Assembly: GCA_016840065.1 (NCBI GenBank)
Contig: JAEOTB010000037.1
Location: 27,670 to 91,669, forward strand
Length of the DNA: 64,000 nt
Direction: 5' to 3'
Origin: Candidatus Hermodarchaeota archaeon
Lineage (GTDB): Archaea > Asgardarchaeota > Hermodarchaeia > Hermodarchaeales > Hermodarchaeaceae
Shown: positions 1-9,600 of the stretch, piece after piece
Layout of the letters: every line of letters begins with the position of its first letter
How positions within the stretch are numbered: the first letter of the stretch is position 1
Program-made: the position numbers and the translations under genes
Notes under the pieces: generated by a model
Told to the model about the DNA's origin: nothing
What the model saw: the letters and a program-made list of their open reading frames with translations, nothing else
The model's database searches: none

Positions 1-1050
1 AGCAACTGTTGAGAAAGAATCCCCTATTAAGAAAGCGATAACACTAGCGGATGCGATGAGGGGGAAGGGAAAAAGGAAAGAAAACAAAACAAGAGGAACT
101 GCAACACCTGCAGCGAAAAAGAGTGGGGATAGAACAAAGCCCCCGATTTCATCCTCTCGTCCTGCTGCGTGGACAACTTTGGAAATTAATGGAATACGAA
201 TCCCATAGCTTCTGAGCAATTCAGAGGCAAAAAACAATAAAGAACCACTTGCTATTACCGAGAGTATTGGCAGATGCCAAGAGATATCGCTAAGCCAGAG
301 AAAGGGGATAACCACAGCACTTGCGTGGAATAGTTGTCGGACGATTTCTTGTCCTAGCCGTCGAGGGATATAGACGCCAACTGAGGGGCTAGTAATAATA
401 GGAATTAATGCTCGGAGATCAGGCGTAGTTACTACATGCTGCACATGACGTCGTGCCACCCTATCTGGGCGAAAACCAACAGGCAGATGAGAGTACTTGA
501 AAAGCGGAATGTTATTTCGATCGTTTGCTATCGCAACAAGCTCGTAATCAGTGAATTGTTGCGCTTTGATTAGATGCTTGATGTATTCGACTTTGGTTTG
601 CCCTCTGGAACCAAGAGCTGAGATGTGACCAGTAAGGAGGTTATCCTGAATCTCTAGACGTAACCCAAAGGCGAATTGGGCACCAACGATTCTTGATAGA
701 CGACTGACCACAAAATCAGGAATTCCAGAGCTTATTAACACAATAACATGACCTTGCTGCCTCAGAAGTTTTATTGTTTCAAGGGCTCCCCGAACTAGAT
801 CAGACTGGCCAGTCATACGTAGCAACCATTCCTTGGGAACACCGCGCAACAACCGATAGGAATATCTCATTAAGGAGGTGACCTCCATAATTCGTGCCTC
901 ATATAGGATGATAAGAATACCGAGGGCGAAGGATTTGATAATACCAAGACGGGCCATTATTTGGGAAAGCCAAAACCCTCTGATGATGACCCCGTCAACA
1001 TCAAATACAATAACTCGCGTCTGCTCTGCCTGTGCCATACTATCTATCAT
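1..1050 (-). CDS. HAD-family phosphatase fused to a dolichol/phytol kinase-like membrane domain (3' end outside window)
   Basis: This gene is absent from the ORF track because it has no stop in the window; I translated the minus strand by hand and it is open from 1050 to 1 (350 codons). The N-terminal part is a HAD hydrolase: motif I DVDGVI at about residues 16-21, motif II LISSG, a motif III lysine in RGQTKVEYIK, and motif IV AIANDRNN, most like the phosphoserine-phosphatase branch. The C-terminal part is membrane-bound and resembles the SEC59/DGK1/VTE5 CTP-dependent lipid kinase family: EIVRQLFHASAVVIP matches the family's E-x-x-RK-x-x-H start, SELLRSYGIRIP follows, and FLIGDSFSTVA matches its GD[ST]-x-A signature. 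A role in polyprenol or lipid phosphorylation/dephosphorylation is inference. The start is ATG 1050 or the in-frame ATG 1038; neither has a clear Shine-Dalgarno site. It is divergent from the GTPase gene. Confidence 0.8.
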   Translation of the reverse strand, partial: MIDSMAQAEQTRVIVFDVDGVIIRGFWLSQIMARLGIIKSFALGILIILYEARIMEVTSLMRYSYRLLRGVPKEWLLRMTGQSDLVRGALETIKLLRQQGHVIVLISSGIPDFVVSRLSRIVGAQFAFGLRLEIQDNLLTGHISALGSRGQTKVEYIKHLIKAQQFTDYELVAIANDRNNIPLFKYSHLPVGFRPDRVARRHVQHVVTTPDLRALIPIITSPSVGVYIPRRLGQEIVRQLFHASAVVIPFLWLSDISWHLPILSVIASGSLLFFASELLRSYGIRIPLISKVVHAAGREDEIGGFVLSPLFFAAGVAVPLVLFSFLFPFPLIASASVIAFLIGDSFSTVA

Positions 1051-1160
1051 CCTGCCTTCGCCTTTTATCAGTATCTTTCTTATAATAATGGATATTGACT
1101 CTTTTTCACTAATTTTGAATTATGCAAGAATAGTTTCAGAACTCGTGTGGAAGAAGGAAG

Positions 1161-1173
1161 GTTTAAATTTAAA
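1161..1173 (+). promoter_or_regulatory. Candidate TATA/BRE element for the small GTPase gene
   Basis: The A/T block TTTAAATTTAAA is a perfect palindrome lying 57 nt upstream of the TTG start at 1230, in the 180-nt divergent gap between the HAD/kinase fusion and the GTPase. The position fits an archaeal TATA box with a short leader. The assignment rests only on sequence and spacing. Confidence 0.4.
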
Positions 1174-1229
1174 CTAGTAAGAGTGAACAGGAGACGAGTC
1201 AGAAAATATGGAATTAAGGAGAGAACCGC

Positions 1230-1910
1230 TTGAAGATTTTAGTAACAGGACCTCATCTGTCAGGAAAAAGCACTCTAATTCAGCAGCTAGTCAAAGGCAA
1301 TGTAATCAGCGTCGAAGTCGATGGCGCGACCGTAGGGCTTGATCATGGAATTGCAGAAGTTCTTGGGATACCAATAAGGCTTTTTGGAACTCCCGGATTA
1401 GCCCGATTTAAAACGCTCCGTCGTATTCTCTCGGAGGGTGCTGATGGTTTACTCTTTGTAGTAGATGCAAGCAATCCAGACGACGATGCAGAGGCACGTT
1501 ATATCTGGACAGAAATTAGCGATATGATGCCTACAGTCCCCTGTATCATCACAGCGAATAAACTTGATTTGAGAAAGGCAAGAGCTCCAGACAGGCTTCG
1601 TGATGATTTGAGTTTCATGGTAGGGATTCCTGTCATCCCGACTAGTGCTTTAGAAGGTGTCAATGTCGAGAGGGTTTTGGCATCGATAGTGATGCTCGTG
1701 GTTTATGAGTGGAGCCCCCTACTACGTGCCTTTGAGGAGGCGGGCGGAAAGGGGTTCGCGGCATTAACAAAGCGCTTAGGGATAAAGGAGAAAAAACTAC
1801 GAAGTTATTTACGCTGGTTTGAACTTAGAAAAATGGTTGCTATAGACTGGGAGAAAGGGATTGTGAAGCTACCGTCGGGTATAACCAAGCTTCTTGGGCA
1901 ATCGGTCTAG
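1230..1910 (+). CDS. Small Ras/Arf-like GTPase (COG2229 type) with C-terminal winged helix
   Basis: A P-loop GTPase of 226 residues. G1 is GPHLSGKST (residues 7-15), G3 appears as FGTPG, G4 is ANKLD, and G5 is TSAL. The FGTPG(x)xRF...LSEGADGLLFVVDASNP pattern is typical of the COG2229 family related to SRP-receptor beta/MglA-like GTPases, where the usual DxxG aspartate is replaced. Residues about 175-220 look like a small winged-helix domain (ALTKRLGIKEKKLRSYLRWFE). The substrate is GTP; the partner process is unknown, with membrane trafficking or polarity-like roles being speculation. The TTG start is preceded by an AAGGAGAG ribosome-binding site at good spacing. It is followed closely by the GGGP synthase gene. 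Confidence 0.85.
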   Translation: MKILVTGPHLSGKSTLIQQLVKGNVISVEVDGATVGLDHGIAEVLGIPIRLFGTPGLARFKTLRRILSEGADGLLFVVDASNPDDDAEARYIWTEISDMMPTVPCIITANKLDLRKARAPDRLRDDLSFMVGIPVIPTSALEGVNVERVLASIVMLVVYEWSPLLRAFEEAGGKGFAALTKRLGIKEKKLRSYLRWFELRKMVAIDWEKGIVKLPSGITKLLGQSV

Positions 1911-1913
1911 TAA

Positions 1914-1923
1914 ACTTATAAAT
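1914..1923 (+). promoter_or_regulatory. TATA box for GGGP synthase gene
   Basis: CTTATAAAT lies about 35-43 nt before the ATG at 1957 and just after the GTPase stop. The spacing suggests a very short-leader or leaderless transcript, in agreement with the lack of a Shine-Dalgarno sequence at 1957. Confidence 0.5.
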
Positions 1924-1956
1924 CATCAGAGTATCAAACACAAAATTAGATTTTAC

Positions 1957-2730
1957 ATGACCACCACAAGCACAACATGGGATACTCTGCTCAGAGTCAT
2001 AAACGAGCAGGGGATTGTTCATCTAACGCTCATAGATCCTGATCCTCACAAACAAACACCCGAAGATGCTGCCAATATTGCTAAACTAGCCGAGCAAGCA
2101 GGATCGAATGGAATTATGGTTGGAGGCTCCACTGCCTTTGGCATAATTGATGAGACACTTCAATCGATTAAACAACAGGTACAGATTCCTGTCATCCTAT
2201 TTCCTGGAAATGTCTCAGGGCTCTCACGCTTCGCTGATGCAGTTTTCTTTATGAGCCTGCTAAATTCCCGAAACACATACTGGATTACCGATGTACAGAC
2301 TTTAGGGGCCCGATACATCAAGGAATTCGACCTTGAACCGATATCTATGGCCTACTTGATTGTAGACCCTGGCGGAACTGCAGGATTTGTTGGAGACGCT
2401 CGACTATTACCTCGACATAAACCCGAAATTGCCCTTGGCTACGCGCTTGCCGCTCAATACATGGGCTTCAGTTTTATATACCTTGAAGCGGGTTCTGGTG
2501 CTGATAATGCCGTTCCTCTTCCTATAGTGAAGACTGTTTCTAAGTATATTGATATCCCACTTGCTGTAGGGGGTGGAATTACTACAGCTGAAGAGGCTGC
2601 GGCAGTGGCTACAGCGGGAGCGGATATCATTGTTCAGGGAACTATTGTTGAGAAAACCCTTCGAAAAGATGGTGGTAAGTCCTTATCCAATACAATCAAA
2701 GCTATTCGTAAAGCAAAAGAAAAACAATAG
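1957..2730 (+). CDS. Geranylgeranylglyceryl phosphate synthase
   Basis: This PcrB/GGGPS-family TIM-barrel enzyme joins sn-glycerol-1-phosphate to geranylgeranyl diphosphate, the first committed step of archaeal ether-lipid synthesis. Visible signatures are HLTLIDPDP near the N-terminus, VGGSTAF, the YLEAGSGA phosphate/substrate loop, LAVGGGI and the terminal AGADIIVQGTIVE phosphate-binding strand. The ORF track starts upstream at 1894, but the first 21 codons overlap the preceding gene and the promoter. ATG 1957 (MTTTSTTWDTLL) gives 257 residues, the normal family length. It is the strongest lipid marker that the window is archaeal. Confidence 0.95.
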   Translation: MTTTSTTWDTLLRVINEQGIVHLTLIDPDPHKQTPEDAANIAKLAEQAGSNGIMVGGSTAFGIIDETLQSIKQQVQIPVILFPGNVSGLSRFADAVFFMSLLNSRNTYWITDVQTLGARYIKEFDLEPISMAYLIVDPGGTAGFVGDARLLPRHKPEIALGYALAAQYMGFSFIYLEAGSGADNAVPLPIVKTVSKYIDIPLAVGGGITTAEEAAAVATAGADIIVQGTIVEKTLRKDGGKSLSNTIKAIRKAKEKQ

Positions 2731-2768
2731 CATCGCAATAGATTAAGAAAGAGCGTTGGCTTATTTGA

Positions 2769-3059
2769 TTACCCACCACCTAGTGGGGGAAATATTGCTA
2801 CAACATCACCGTTTTCAAGTGTAGTGTGTACACCATCTATTAACCTGATATGGCGTCCATTCACGAGAACATGAAAATAGTGTTTGAGTGACCCATCTTC
2901 TTCAAGGAGCATTTTCCGGAATTCGTCATCGAAACGTTCCACAAGAAATTCGATTAATTCTTCTATATTCAGAGCTTCTACTTGTATTTCCCTTTCCCCT
3001 GCAAGCATACGGAGAACTGTGAATAGACGCACCGTTACAATCGGTTTTGTTCTAACCAA
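2769..3059 (-). CDS. MoaD/ThiS-like sulfur-carrier (ubiquitin-fold) protein
   Basis: A 96-residue beta-grasp protein ending in PPLGGG; the terminal di-glycine is the activation site in MoaD, ThiS, Urm1 and archaeal SAMPs. The body (TVRLFTVLRMLAGEREIQVEA...GDVVAIFPP) fits the MoaD subfamily. It may give sulfur to molybdopterin or tRNA, or be conjugated to proteins; no E1-like partner is in the window, so this cannot be decided. The TTG start is the first possible start after an in-frame stop, and there is no clear ribosome-binding site. It is convergent with GGGPS and divergent from tatD. Confidence 0.85.
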   Translation of the reverse strand: MVRTKPIVTVRLFTVLRMLAGEREIQVEALNIEELIEFLVERFDDEFRKMLLEEDGSLKHYFHVLVNGRHIRLIDGVHTTLENGDVVAIFPPLGGG

Positions 3060-3146
3060 TATAATTCACATCGAAGCATACCGTAATAATAGGAAAAACC
3101 TTTTCAATCGTTCGCAGACTCGCTAATAGTTGAAGGTGCATTCAAC

Positions 3147-3929
3147 ATGGAACTCTTCGATACTCACTCACATATTGAAATGCCAAGGCTTTATCCTACA
3201 GCTGCAGCAATTGTGAAGCGCGCAAGAGAAGCGGGAGTTATCAGTGTCGTAGTAAGTCCAATCGAGCCAAAATTCTTCTCGAAGGCACTTGATTTAACAG
3301 AACGGTTTCCAGGGTTCATATGGACCACACTCGGTCTTCATCCACCAAGGACAACCCCTAGAACAGTCAAACAATGTATACGCCTAATCCGCGAACATTC
3401 CGAGCGTATTCTAGCCATTGGAGAAGTTGGGCTGGATTATTATTGGGTTAAGGAAGAAAACAAACGCGAGTTCCAGCGACGCCACTTCGTTGAATTTATA
3501 CGGTTATCCAAGGAACTGGAGCTCCCCTTAGTAGTCCATTCTCGCGAAGCTGAAGCCGATGCAATCCACATACTAAAACAAGAGCATGCGACAAGAGTGC
3601 AACTTCATTGTTTCAACAACCTAAGTCTTGTTGCTGAAGCGGCTTCCCAAAATTGGTTCATGAGCGTGCCTACTAGTGTGGTTTCTAGACGGAGAATGCA
3701 GCAAATAGCTGAAGCGATGCCACTAGCAAATATGCTACTAGAGACTGACGCGCCATGGCTCGCACCAGAATTTCGTCAACAAAACGAACCCGCCAATCTT
3801 CAATTTGCAGTAACAAAAATCGCAGAACTCCAAGGAACAACAGAAGAGTCTGTTGCCAAAATTACCACGGAAAACGCACTAGAGTTTTTCCGCCTGGAGG
3901 TTCACGAAGGCAAGGTTCAGCGTCGCTAA
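3147..3929 (+). CDS. TatD-family metal-dependent hydrolase
   Basis: A 260-residue TIM-barrel amidohydrolase-like protein. The metal-binding residues are visible: DTHSHIE at residues 5-11, the glutamate of GEVGLDYYW, a histidine in LVVHSREAEADA, LHCF, and the catalytic aspartate in LLETDAPWLAP. TatD proteins are Mg-dependent 3'-5' exonucleases or deoxyribonucleases. The ATG start is unambiguous from homology. The 3' end overlaps the convergent glmS gene by 4 nt. Confidence 0.92.
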   Translation: MELFDTHSHIEMPRLYPTAAAIVKRAREAGVISVVVSPIEPKFFSKALDLTERFPGFIWTTLGLHPPRTTPRTVKQCIRLIREHSERILAIGEVGLDYYWVKEENKREFQRRHFVEFIRLSKELELPLVVHSREAEADAIHILKQEHATRVQLHCFNNLSLVAEAASQNWFMSVPTSVVSRRRMQQIAEAMPLANMLLETDAPWLAPEFRQQNEPANLQFAVTKIAELQGTTEESVAKITTENALEFFRLEVHEGKVQRR

Positions 3930-5752
3930 CGTACAGTTAATGTTTTGCTTATATTTCGAGGGTAATCAGGATCAATTTTTTTGAAGACCGCCAAGTGATA
4001 AGCTAATAGTTGTAGAGGAACAGCTTGAAGAATAGGACTTAGATATTGGCTAGAAGAGGGGACGGTAAGGTAATCAGTATCAGCGACATAACGACGAAGC
4101 AACGAATTTTCCTCTGCCGTAAGGATTATCCTTGCCCCACGGCACTCAACCTCGGAAAGATGATTGACGAGATGCTCTGCATCATTGGGTGCAACTGTAA
4201 AAATGATAGGATATCCTTGACTAACAATGCTAAGTGGGCCGTGCTTGAATTCACTGGAATACATACCATCAGCTACGATATAGCAGACTTCCTTGATTTT
4301 TAGGGCACCCTCTAGTGCCACACCATGAGTGAGACCATACCCTAATACATAGAAGTGCGGAAATCGGTCTAGATAAGGTGCGAGACTGCGAGCATTCACA
4401 GTTGTTGTGGCGATAGTCTGTTCCAGAAGAGTAGGTAGCTTGGTTTGGAGTTCATCAAGAAGCACATTACCCTTATCTTTTGCGAGTGTACCCTGCCGCA
4501 TTCCAATCCTTGTAGCGAGGAATGCGAAGAGGGTAACTTGGCTTGTGTATGTCTTGGTGGCAGGGACACTAATCTCAAAGCCGCAGCCTAAGGGGAGATA
4601 GATATCACTAAGATGTGTTAGTGTTGATCCCAAGACATTGATTATGCTAAGGATTCGTGCTTTGCGCGCTTTACAATGATGTACCACGTCGACTATGTCT
4701 TTGGTTTCTCCACTCTGACTTACACATACAACAACATCTCCCTCACCAACAGTATTTCCAAATTGGGAGATGAACTGACCTCCAACAACTGGAATCGCAG
4801 GTATGCCAGCTAAATCGTTGAAATAGTAACTTCCTACTGATGTGGCATGAAAGCTAGAACCACACCCTACAAAGAATACACGCTTGGCATCAATAAGTGC
4901 ATTCTCGAAATTCGTGATATAAGGTTCACGAACCGCGTTAAAAAGACTTCGAACACTACTCACCTGCTCATGAATTTCTTTAAGCATAAAATGAGGATAG
5001 CCGCCCTTCTGGGCTACTCGAATATCTGCATCTGAAACATAGGGTTTCCGTTCCACAACAGAGTTGTCGCTAATCTTTCGGATTTCGATGCTTTCAGGGC
5101 TTAGGATCAATAATTCACCGTCGTGGACGTTAAGGATGTTGCGAGTGACTGGTAAAATACTAGGGAGATCACTACTTACACACGTTTCCCCCTCACCAAT
5201 GCCCGCAAAAAGGCTTGAACCCATTTTTACCGCATAGACTTTGTCATCATCCTTGTGCATAATAGCGAAGGCGTAATCCCCTCGCAAGTCACTACAACCC
5301 TTTCGAATCGCCTCGACCATATCACCGATTTTATCATAATACCGTTCAACAGCATGCACACATATTTCGCCATCATTCATGCTCCGGATGTTATGTCCCT
5401 CATCAGTATACTGCTCACGCAGTGGTAGGTAATTTACAATGTTACCGTTATGTGCACCTGCTAAATCTTTATCACAATCGAAGTGAGGTTGAGCATTGAT
5501 TTTACTTGGTGCACCAAAGGTGGCCCAACGCAGTTGGGCGATTCCTTTGTGACCAGGCATCTCTGCAAGACGTAACTTCTCTGCAACCTCCTCGATTCTT
5601 CCCTTATCTTTTCTTAGTAGAATTCTACTTTTGTGGACTGTTGCAATACCAACTGTGTCATACCCCCGATATGTGAGCTTTTCAGCCCCTTCAACTAGAA
5701 TCTGACCAATATCTTTACGTCGATTAGAGGTAATAGCAAAGATTCCGCACAA
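3926..5752 (-). CDS. glmS: Glutamine-fructose-6-phosphate aminotransferase (isomerizing)
   Basis: Makes glucosamine-6-phosphate from fructose-6-phosphate and glutamine, the entry to UDP-GlcNAc for glycans and N-glycosylation. It starts with MCGIF, so Cys2 becomes the N-terminal nucleophile of the class II glutaminase domain (residues about 1-220, with LRWATFG and HNGNIVNY). Two SIS sugar-isomerase domains follow: FFVGCGSSFHATS, then VCVSQSGETKD, and FYVLGYGLTHGVALEGALKIKEV in the second. It ends with DPDYPRNISKTLTV, the conserved tail that closes the active site. The length of 608 residues is normal. Confidence 0.97.
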   Translation of the reverse strand: MCGIFAITSNRRKDIGQILVEGAEKLTYRGYDTVGIATVHKSRILLRKDKGRIEEVAEKLRLAEMPGHKGIAQLRWATFGAPSKINAQPHFDCDKDLAGAHNGNIVNYLPLREQYTDEGHNIRSMNDGEICVHAVERYYDKIGDMVEAIRKGCSDLRGDYAFAIMHKDDDKVYAVKMGSSLFAGIGEGETCVSSDLPSILPVTRNILNVHDGELLILSPESIEIRKISDNSVVERKPYVSDADIRVAQKGGYPHFMLKEIHEQVSSVRSLFNAVREPYITNFENALIDAKRVFFVGCGSSFHATSVGSYYFNDLAGIPAIPVVGGQFISQFGNTVGEGDVVVCVSQSGETKDIVDVVHHCKARKARILSIINVLGSTLTHLSDIYLPLGCGFEISVPATKTYTSQVTLFAFLATRIGMRQGTLAKDKGNVLLDELQTKLPTLLEQTIATTTVNARSLAPYLDRFPHFYVLGYGLTHGVALEGALKIKEVCYIVADGMYSSEFKHGPLSIVSQGYPIIFTVAPNDAEHLVNHLSEVECRGARIILTAEENSLLRRYVADTDYLTVPSSSQYLSPILQAVPLQLLAYHLAVFKKIDPDYPRNISKTLTVR

Positions 5753-5847
5753 GCCGTTTGACTCCTTATGTTGCTTTGACAGGCAAGGGAGGTTTAACAG
5801 TTTTTTCTATGTTTCACCAGAAAAGGATAGAGAAGAGTGCGCCTTCC

Positions 5848-6480
5848 TCATGTTTGTGCTATTCGCCGCAATGCAATTAGACCATCTCGAATCAACGCAT
5901 ATCGTTTAGCATGACCAGTTAGATAATCATGCAGCGTGGAGAAGTCAGAACTTGTGCGGAGTGTTGATATGGCGTCTAGGGCGTTTATTGGTGTTAGTGT
6001 TTGAAGACGTGCTGCTCGGCGAAGAAAGAGAGTCGCTCTATATGCGTCTTCTCGACCAAGCCTCTTCCTGATTCTTTCAGGCACAGAAGACCTTGCAACA
6101 CGGAATTGTTCTGAAAGATTGTCCGGGTTCTCGATTAGGGACAAGCAAGCAGAGAATAATATTGTATTTGCCATTATGTCAAATTCCCACCAATGCGTAG
6201 GTTGTCCTTGCACAGCTAGGTGGAGGGAGTTTGTTATGCATAGCTGGCTAGTAGCTCTTTTGTCTAGGAGGTAAAATAGGTCGCTAGCTTCTAGTAGTAA
6301 CCCAGCAGCTCGTGTGTATCGTTCTTCACGCCAATAGAACTCGGCGCTTACAAGAGTGGCGACCAACGCATCTGATAGCTTACTCACGTTTCGGAGACGC
6401 CGGCTGTCCTGTAGATATTTCCCTAGTTTCGAATAAGCCACTTCTGAAGTCGGTGAAGACAACAAACCTCTAAGTCGCAA
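5848..6480 (-). CDS. Helical protein of unknown function
   Basis: I do not recognise this 210-residue protein. It is predicted all-helical with a TPR-like pair of helices (REERYTRAAGLLLEASDLFYLLDKRATSQLC) and no catalytic motif or membrane segment. The start is uncertain: the reading frame stays open upstream of TTG 6480 for about 45 codons (…QYIIRLEDNGVFPLQAFWSELWQKINN…) to a TAA but contains no ATG, GTG or TTG there. Those upstream residues look protein-like, so the true start may be non-canonical or separated by a small intron. A strong A/T box at about 6580-6590 lies above it. Confidence 0.6.
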   Translation of the reverse strand: MRLRGLLSSPTSEVAYSKLGKYLQDSRRLRNVSKLSDALVATLVSAEFYWREERYTRAAGLLLEASDLFYLLDKRATSQLCITNSLHLAVQGQPTHWWEFDIMANTILFSACLSLIENPDNLSEQFRVARSSVPERIRKRLGREDAYRATLFLRRAARLQTLTPINALDAISTLRTSSDFSTLHDYLTGHAKRYALIRDGLIALRRIAQT

Positions 6481-6578
6481 CTCAGCTTCGGAGACATAGG
6501 ACTGCTGCTGATTATTGATTTTTTGCCATAACTCACTCCAGAATGCTTGCAGAGGAAAAACCCCGTTATCTTCTAACC

Positions 6579-6591
6579 GTATTATATATTG
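6579..6591 (-). promoter_or_regulatory. Candidate TATA box for the 210-residue helical protein
   Basis: On the minus strand the sequence reads TATATAAT within an A-rich stretch, about 100 nt before TTG 6480. It would place transcription start near 6555, inside the open upstream frame. The 6481-6698 gap holds nothing else that I can support. Confidence 0.4.
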
Positions 6592-6698
6592 ATTTTTTGC
6601 TCTTAAAAAGGGGAAATCCTCAAAGAATTATCACAAAGGCAGGAGTTAACCAAACCTTTTTGTTGGCTCATTAACTAAAACCAGGTGGCGTTTGTATA

Positions 6699-9600
6699 AT
6701 GGTTTCAAAGAAAACCATCTTCTCGATTCTTTCCTTGACGGTTATTGCTATTTTGGTTCTCTCATTTATAATTCCGCCGCTATTACTGCCCCCAATTCCC
6801 AGGGATGAACCCTACGAGGATGTCCCACCATTCGGAGCGGGTGTAGTAGTAAACACCACAGGCGATGACGCCCTACTCATTAACATCACTATTGATGATG
6901 TTCCCTTTGATTTACCGTGGGATATTAACCCCTTTGAAACCTTTGCATTGGTCTCCCCAAATGACCCACCCCGATACTGGAAAAGGACCGCCTACGACAC
7001 ATACTCCTACATCTCGGGCTCAGGCTCAAGCTGGGGAAAGGATAACTCCACAAGGGTTCCATTAGCAGAACGTGCAAGTGCAGGTGATACAGTCTACACT
7101 GTCTCGATGAACATAACACATGGTCTCGGTGGAGACTTGGAACTATATTCTCTTTGGCCTAACCCTTGGATTATTCCTGATTCTGTGACTTCCCCCTACT
7201 TACAACTCCCCTACACTCTTGAAACAGATCAGTATGGTAGCACGATACTTAATGGACGGTTCGATTCCAATGGTACTTCTGAGCTAACCTATCAAGTTAC
7301 CTACGATTCCACGCTTAACTGGACTGAAATTAGACCACAGGCAGTGTCAGCCAGCAACACACCCTCTAGCTTTAGCCTTTACCAAACCCAAGGATTAGAT
7401 CAGCTAAGTACGCCTACTTCAAATGATATTCAGAACAGGCTTGACGCTATTCTAGCTGGGGTTCCAGACAATGCCTTTGAAGAGGCATTCGCCATCCTAG
7501 AATACTTCAAGGAAACCTTCACCTTTGATCTTTCTGCGGAGAGACCTGGATCTTCTGAATGTGTCGAATGGTTTCTATCAGGAGGGACAGGAATCGGTCA
7601 GGATTTCGCAACAGCCTACACCATGTTTCTTCGGAAACAGGGCATAGCTGCACGCCCTGTTTTTGGAGCCGCTCTGGGAGTCCTAGATGGTAGTCAGCGG
7701 AGTTTACAGTTCATGCATTTACATTTCTGGGTGGAAGTTTACATCCCGATTAGTAGCTCAGAGGGTTATTGGCTACAGTTTGACCCTACTCCTCTGCCAG
7801 GTTTTATCACAGGAACCCCCCCGGCAAGAGACCCTTATGTTGTTAGCACATATTACGATCTTGCCATTGATGTTCCTACTCCCATCGTGGACCGAGGCGT
7901 CCAGTTCCAAGTACAGGCCACACTCACAAAGGATGGCTTGCCAGCTCCAGGTGAGACTGTAGAGTTCTGGGATGATACAGAAAATTGGCTTCTAGGCACC
8001 AACACCACATCTGCAACAGGAGATGCTTCAGTTACATTCACTTACAATAACTCGGCGATTGTGGGGGTACACATTCTTCGCGCATATTCACACGGAAAGA
8101 ACGACTATGGTGGAATCGGGCTTCATGGTGCCGCTAATCTCACTTTCTTTGCTTCACCCCTAGAGCTTAACCGCACTTCGCAAATCCTGTTTAATGGCAC
8201 CCTTACGGATGCAGTGAATGGAAGGGGAGTCTCTCAATATGAGACAATGTTGACTGAAGTCGATATCTACATCAACGCTCAAATAGCTGCTAGCGAATTC
8301 ACTGATCAAGATGGAATATACACCACTTTCTATTCTATCCCCCAGGACCACCATCCGCTTGGAGTGGCAACTGCCTTTGCTTCATTTAGTGTGCCCGGCG
8401 TGATTGATCCAGTTGTGAGTCTTCCTCAGGTGCTGAACATCACAGCTCGGTCCAAACTCTCCATTCAAGCAGTACCCAATGCTGCGCGCGCAAATAGTAA
8501 TGTGAGCATTTCTGGGCAATTACTTTTCGAAAATGATACAGCGATACCTGGAGTCACTGTTCAGATATTTTGGAACGGAACACCTCTAGGAGGAGTCATC
8601 ACAGATGGTAGTGGGAACTTTCTCTATGAACATAATGCGACATCTCTTGGTCAGGTGACCGTTGAGGCACAATACCTTGGTGGGGCGAATGTTTTTGGCT
8701 CAAGAGGAACCGTTCCAGTTGTTATCCATGACGATGGCACAATCGTAGTCTTCGTTGACGACGATGACGGGGACGACTTAACACAGCGCGGAAACTGGGT
8801 TCAGTTTACTGGTTGGGTTGAGAACTCGACTGGACAGCCTCAAGGAGGTGTCACTGTCAACCTCTTCTTCAACGGGAGCTTCATCGTCACGACCACAACG
8901 AATGCGAGTGGCGGTATTGATTACTGGTATCAAGTACCAACAAGTCAGCCAGTTGGATTATTAGAAGTAACTGGTGATGTGGTCAGTTCTACCTTGCAGG
9001 TTGTGAGCACACTAGACTATTTGAGTATCAACTCGACAACCCAGCTGATTAGCCTCCAATTCAATGCGAGCCAAGCCCGTGTTGAGGAGGGTATCGTTTT
9101 CACAGGTCACCTTGTAGACGATCAACTCGGGCAAATTTCTGGTGCAAATATATCTGCTGAACTATCTTATGACACTACAGTCATCTCATTAGGCTGGACT
9201 CTCACTCAGGCTAATGGTGTTTTTCAATTCATTTCTACACTGCCAGCAAGCATCCCTGCAACTGTTTCGTCTGTAAACTTCAGTGCAAGTTTTAATGGTG
9301 ATGTCTTTTACGGAACCAGTAATGCGTCCCAAACGCTGGATGTTTTCGTGAATGTTACATTGATAATTGACGTAGATAATGGACCTCACCCAGGAAGAAC
9401 CAGTATCAGTGTTAACGGAACCTTGAGGGACAGTTTTGGACGATCCCTGTCAAACCGTGAAATTCTCTTAATATTCAGCGGAGAAGTAGTATTTTCAGGG
9501 AGTACAAACAATCAAGGAAGAGTAAGCTTTACACTTCAACTACCATCAGGGTTACCTCAAGTTAGTAGCTATCCCGTTCAGCTTCAGCACAATACAGTCA

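Noticed and set aside
878-1177. 99-residue plus-strand ORF at 878-1177
   Set aside because: It overlaps the HAD motif I region of the partial minus-strand gene and is its antisense shadow.
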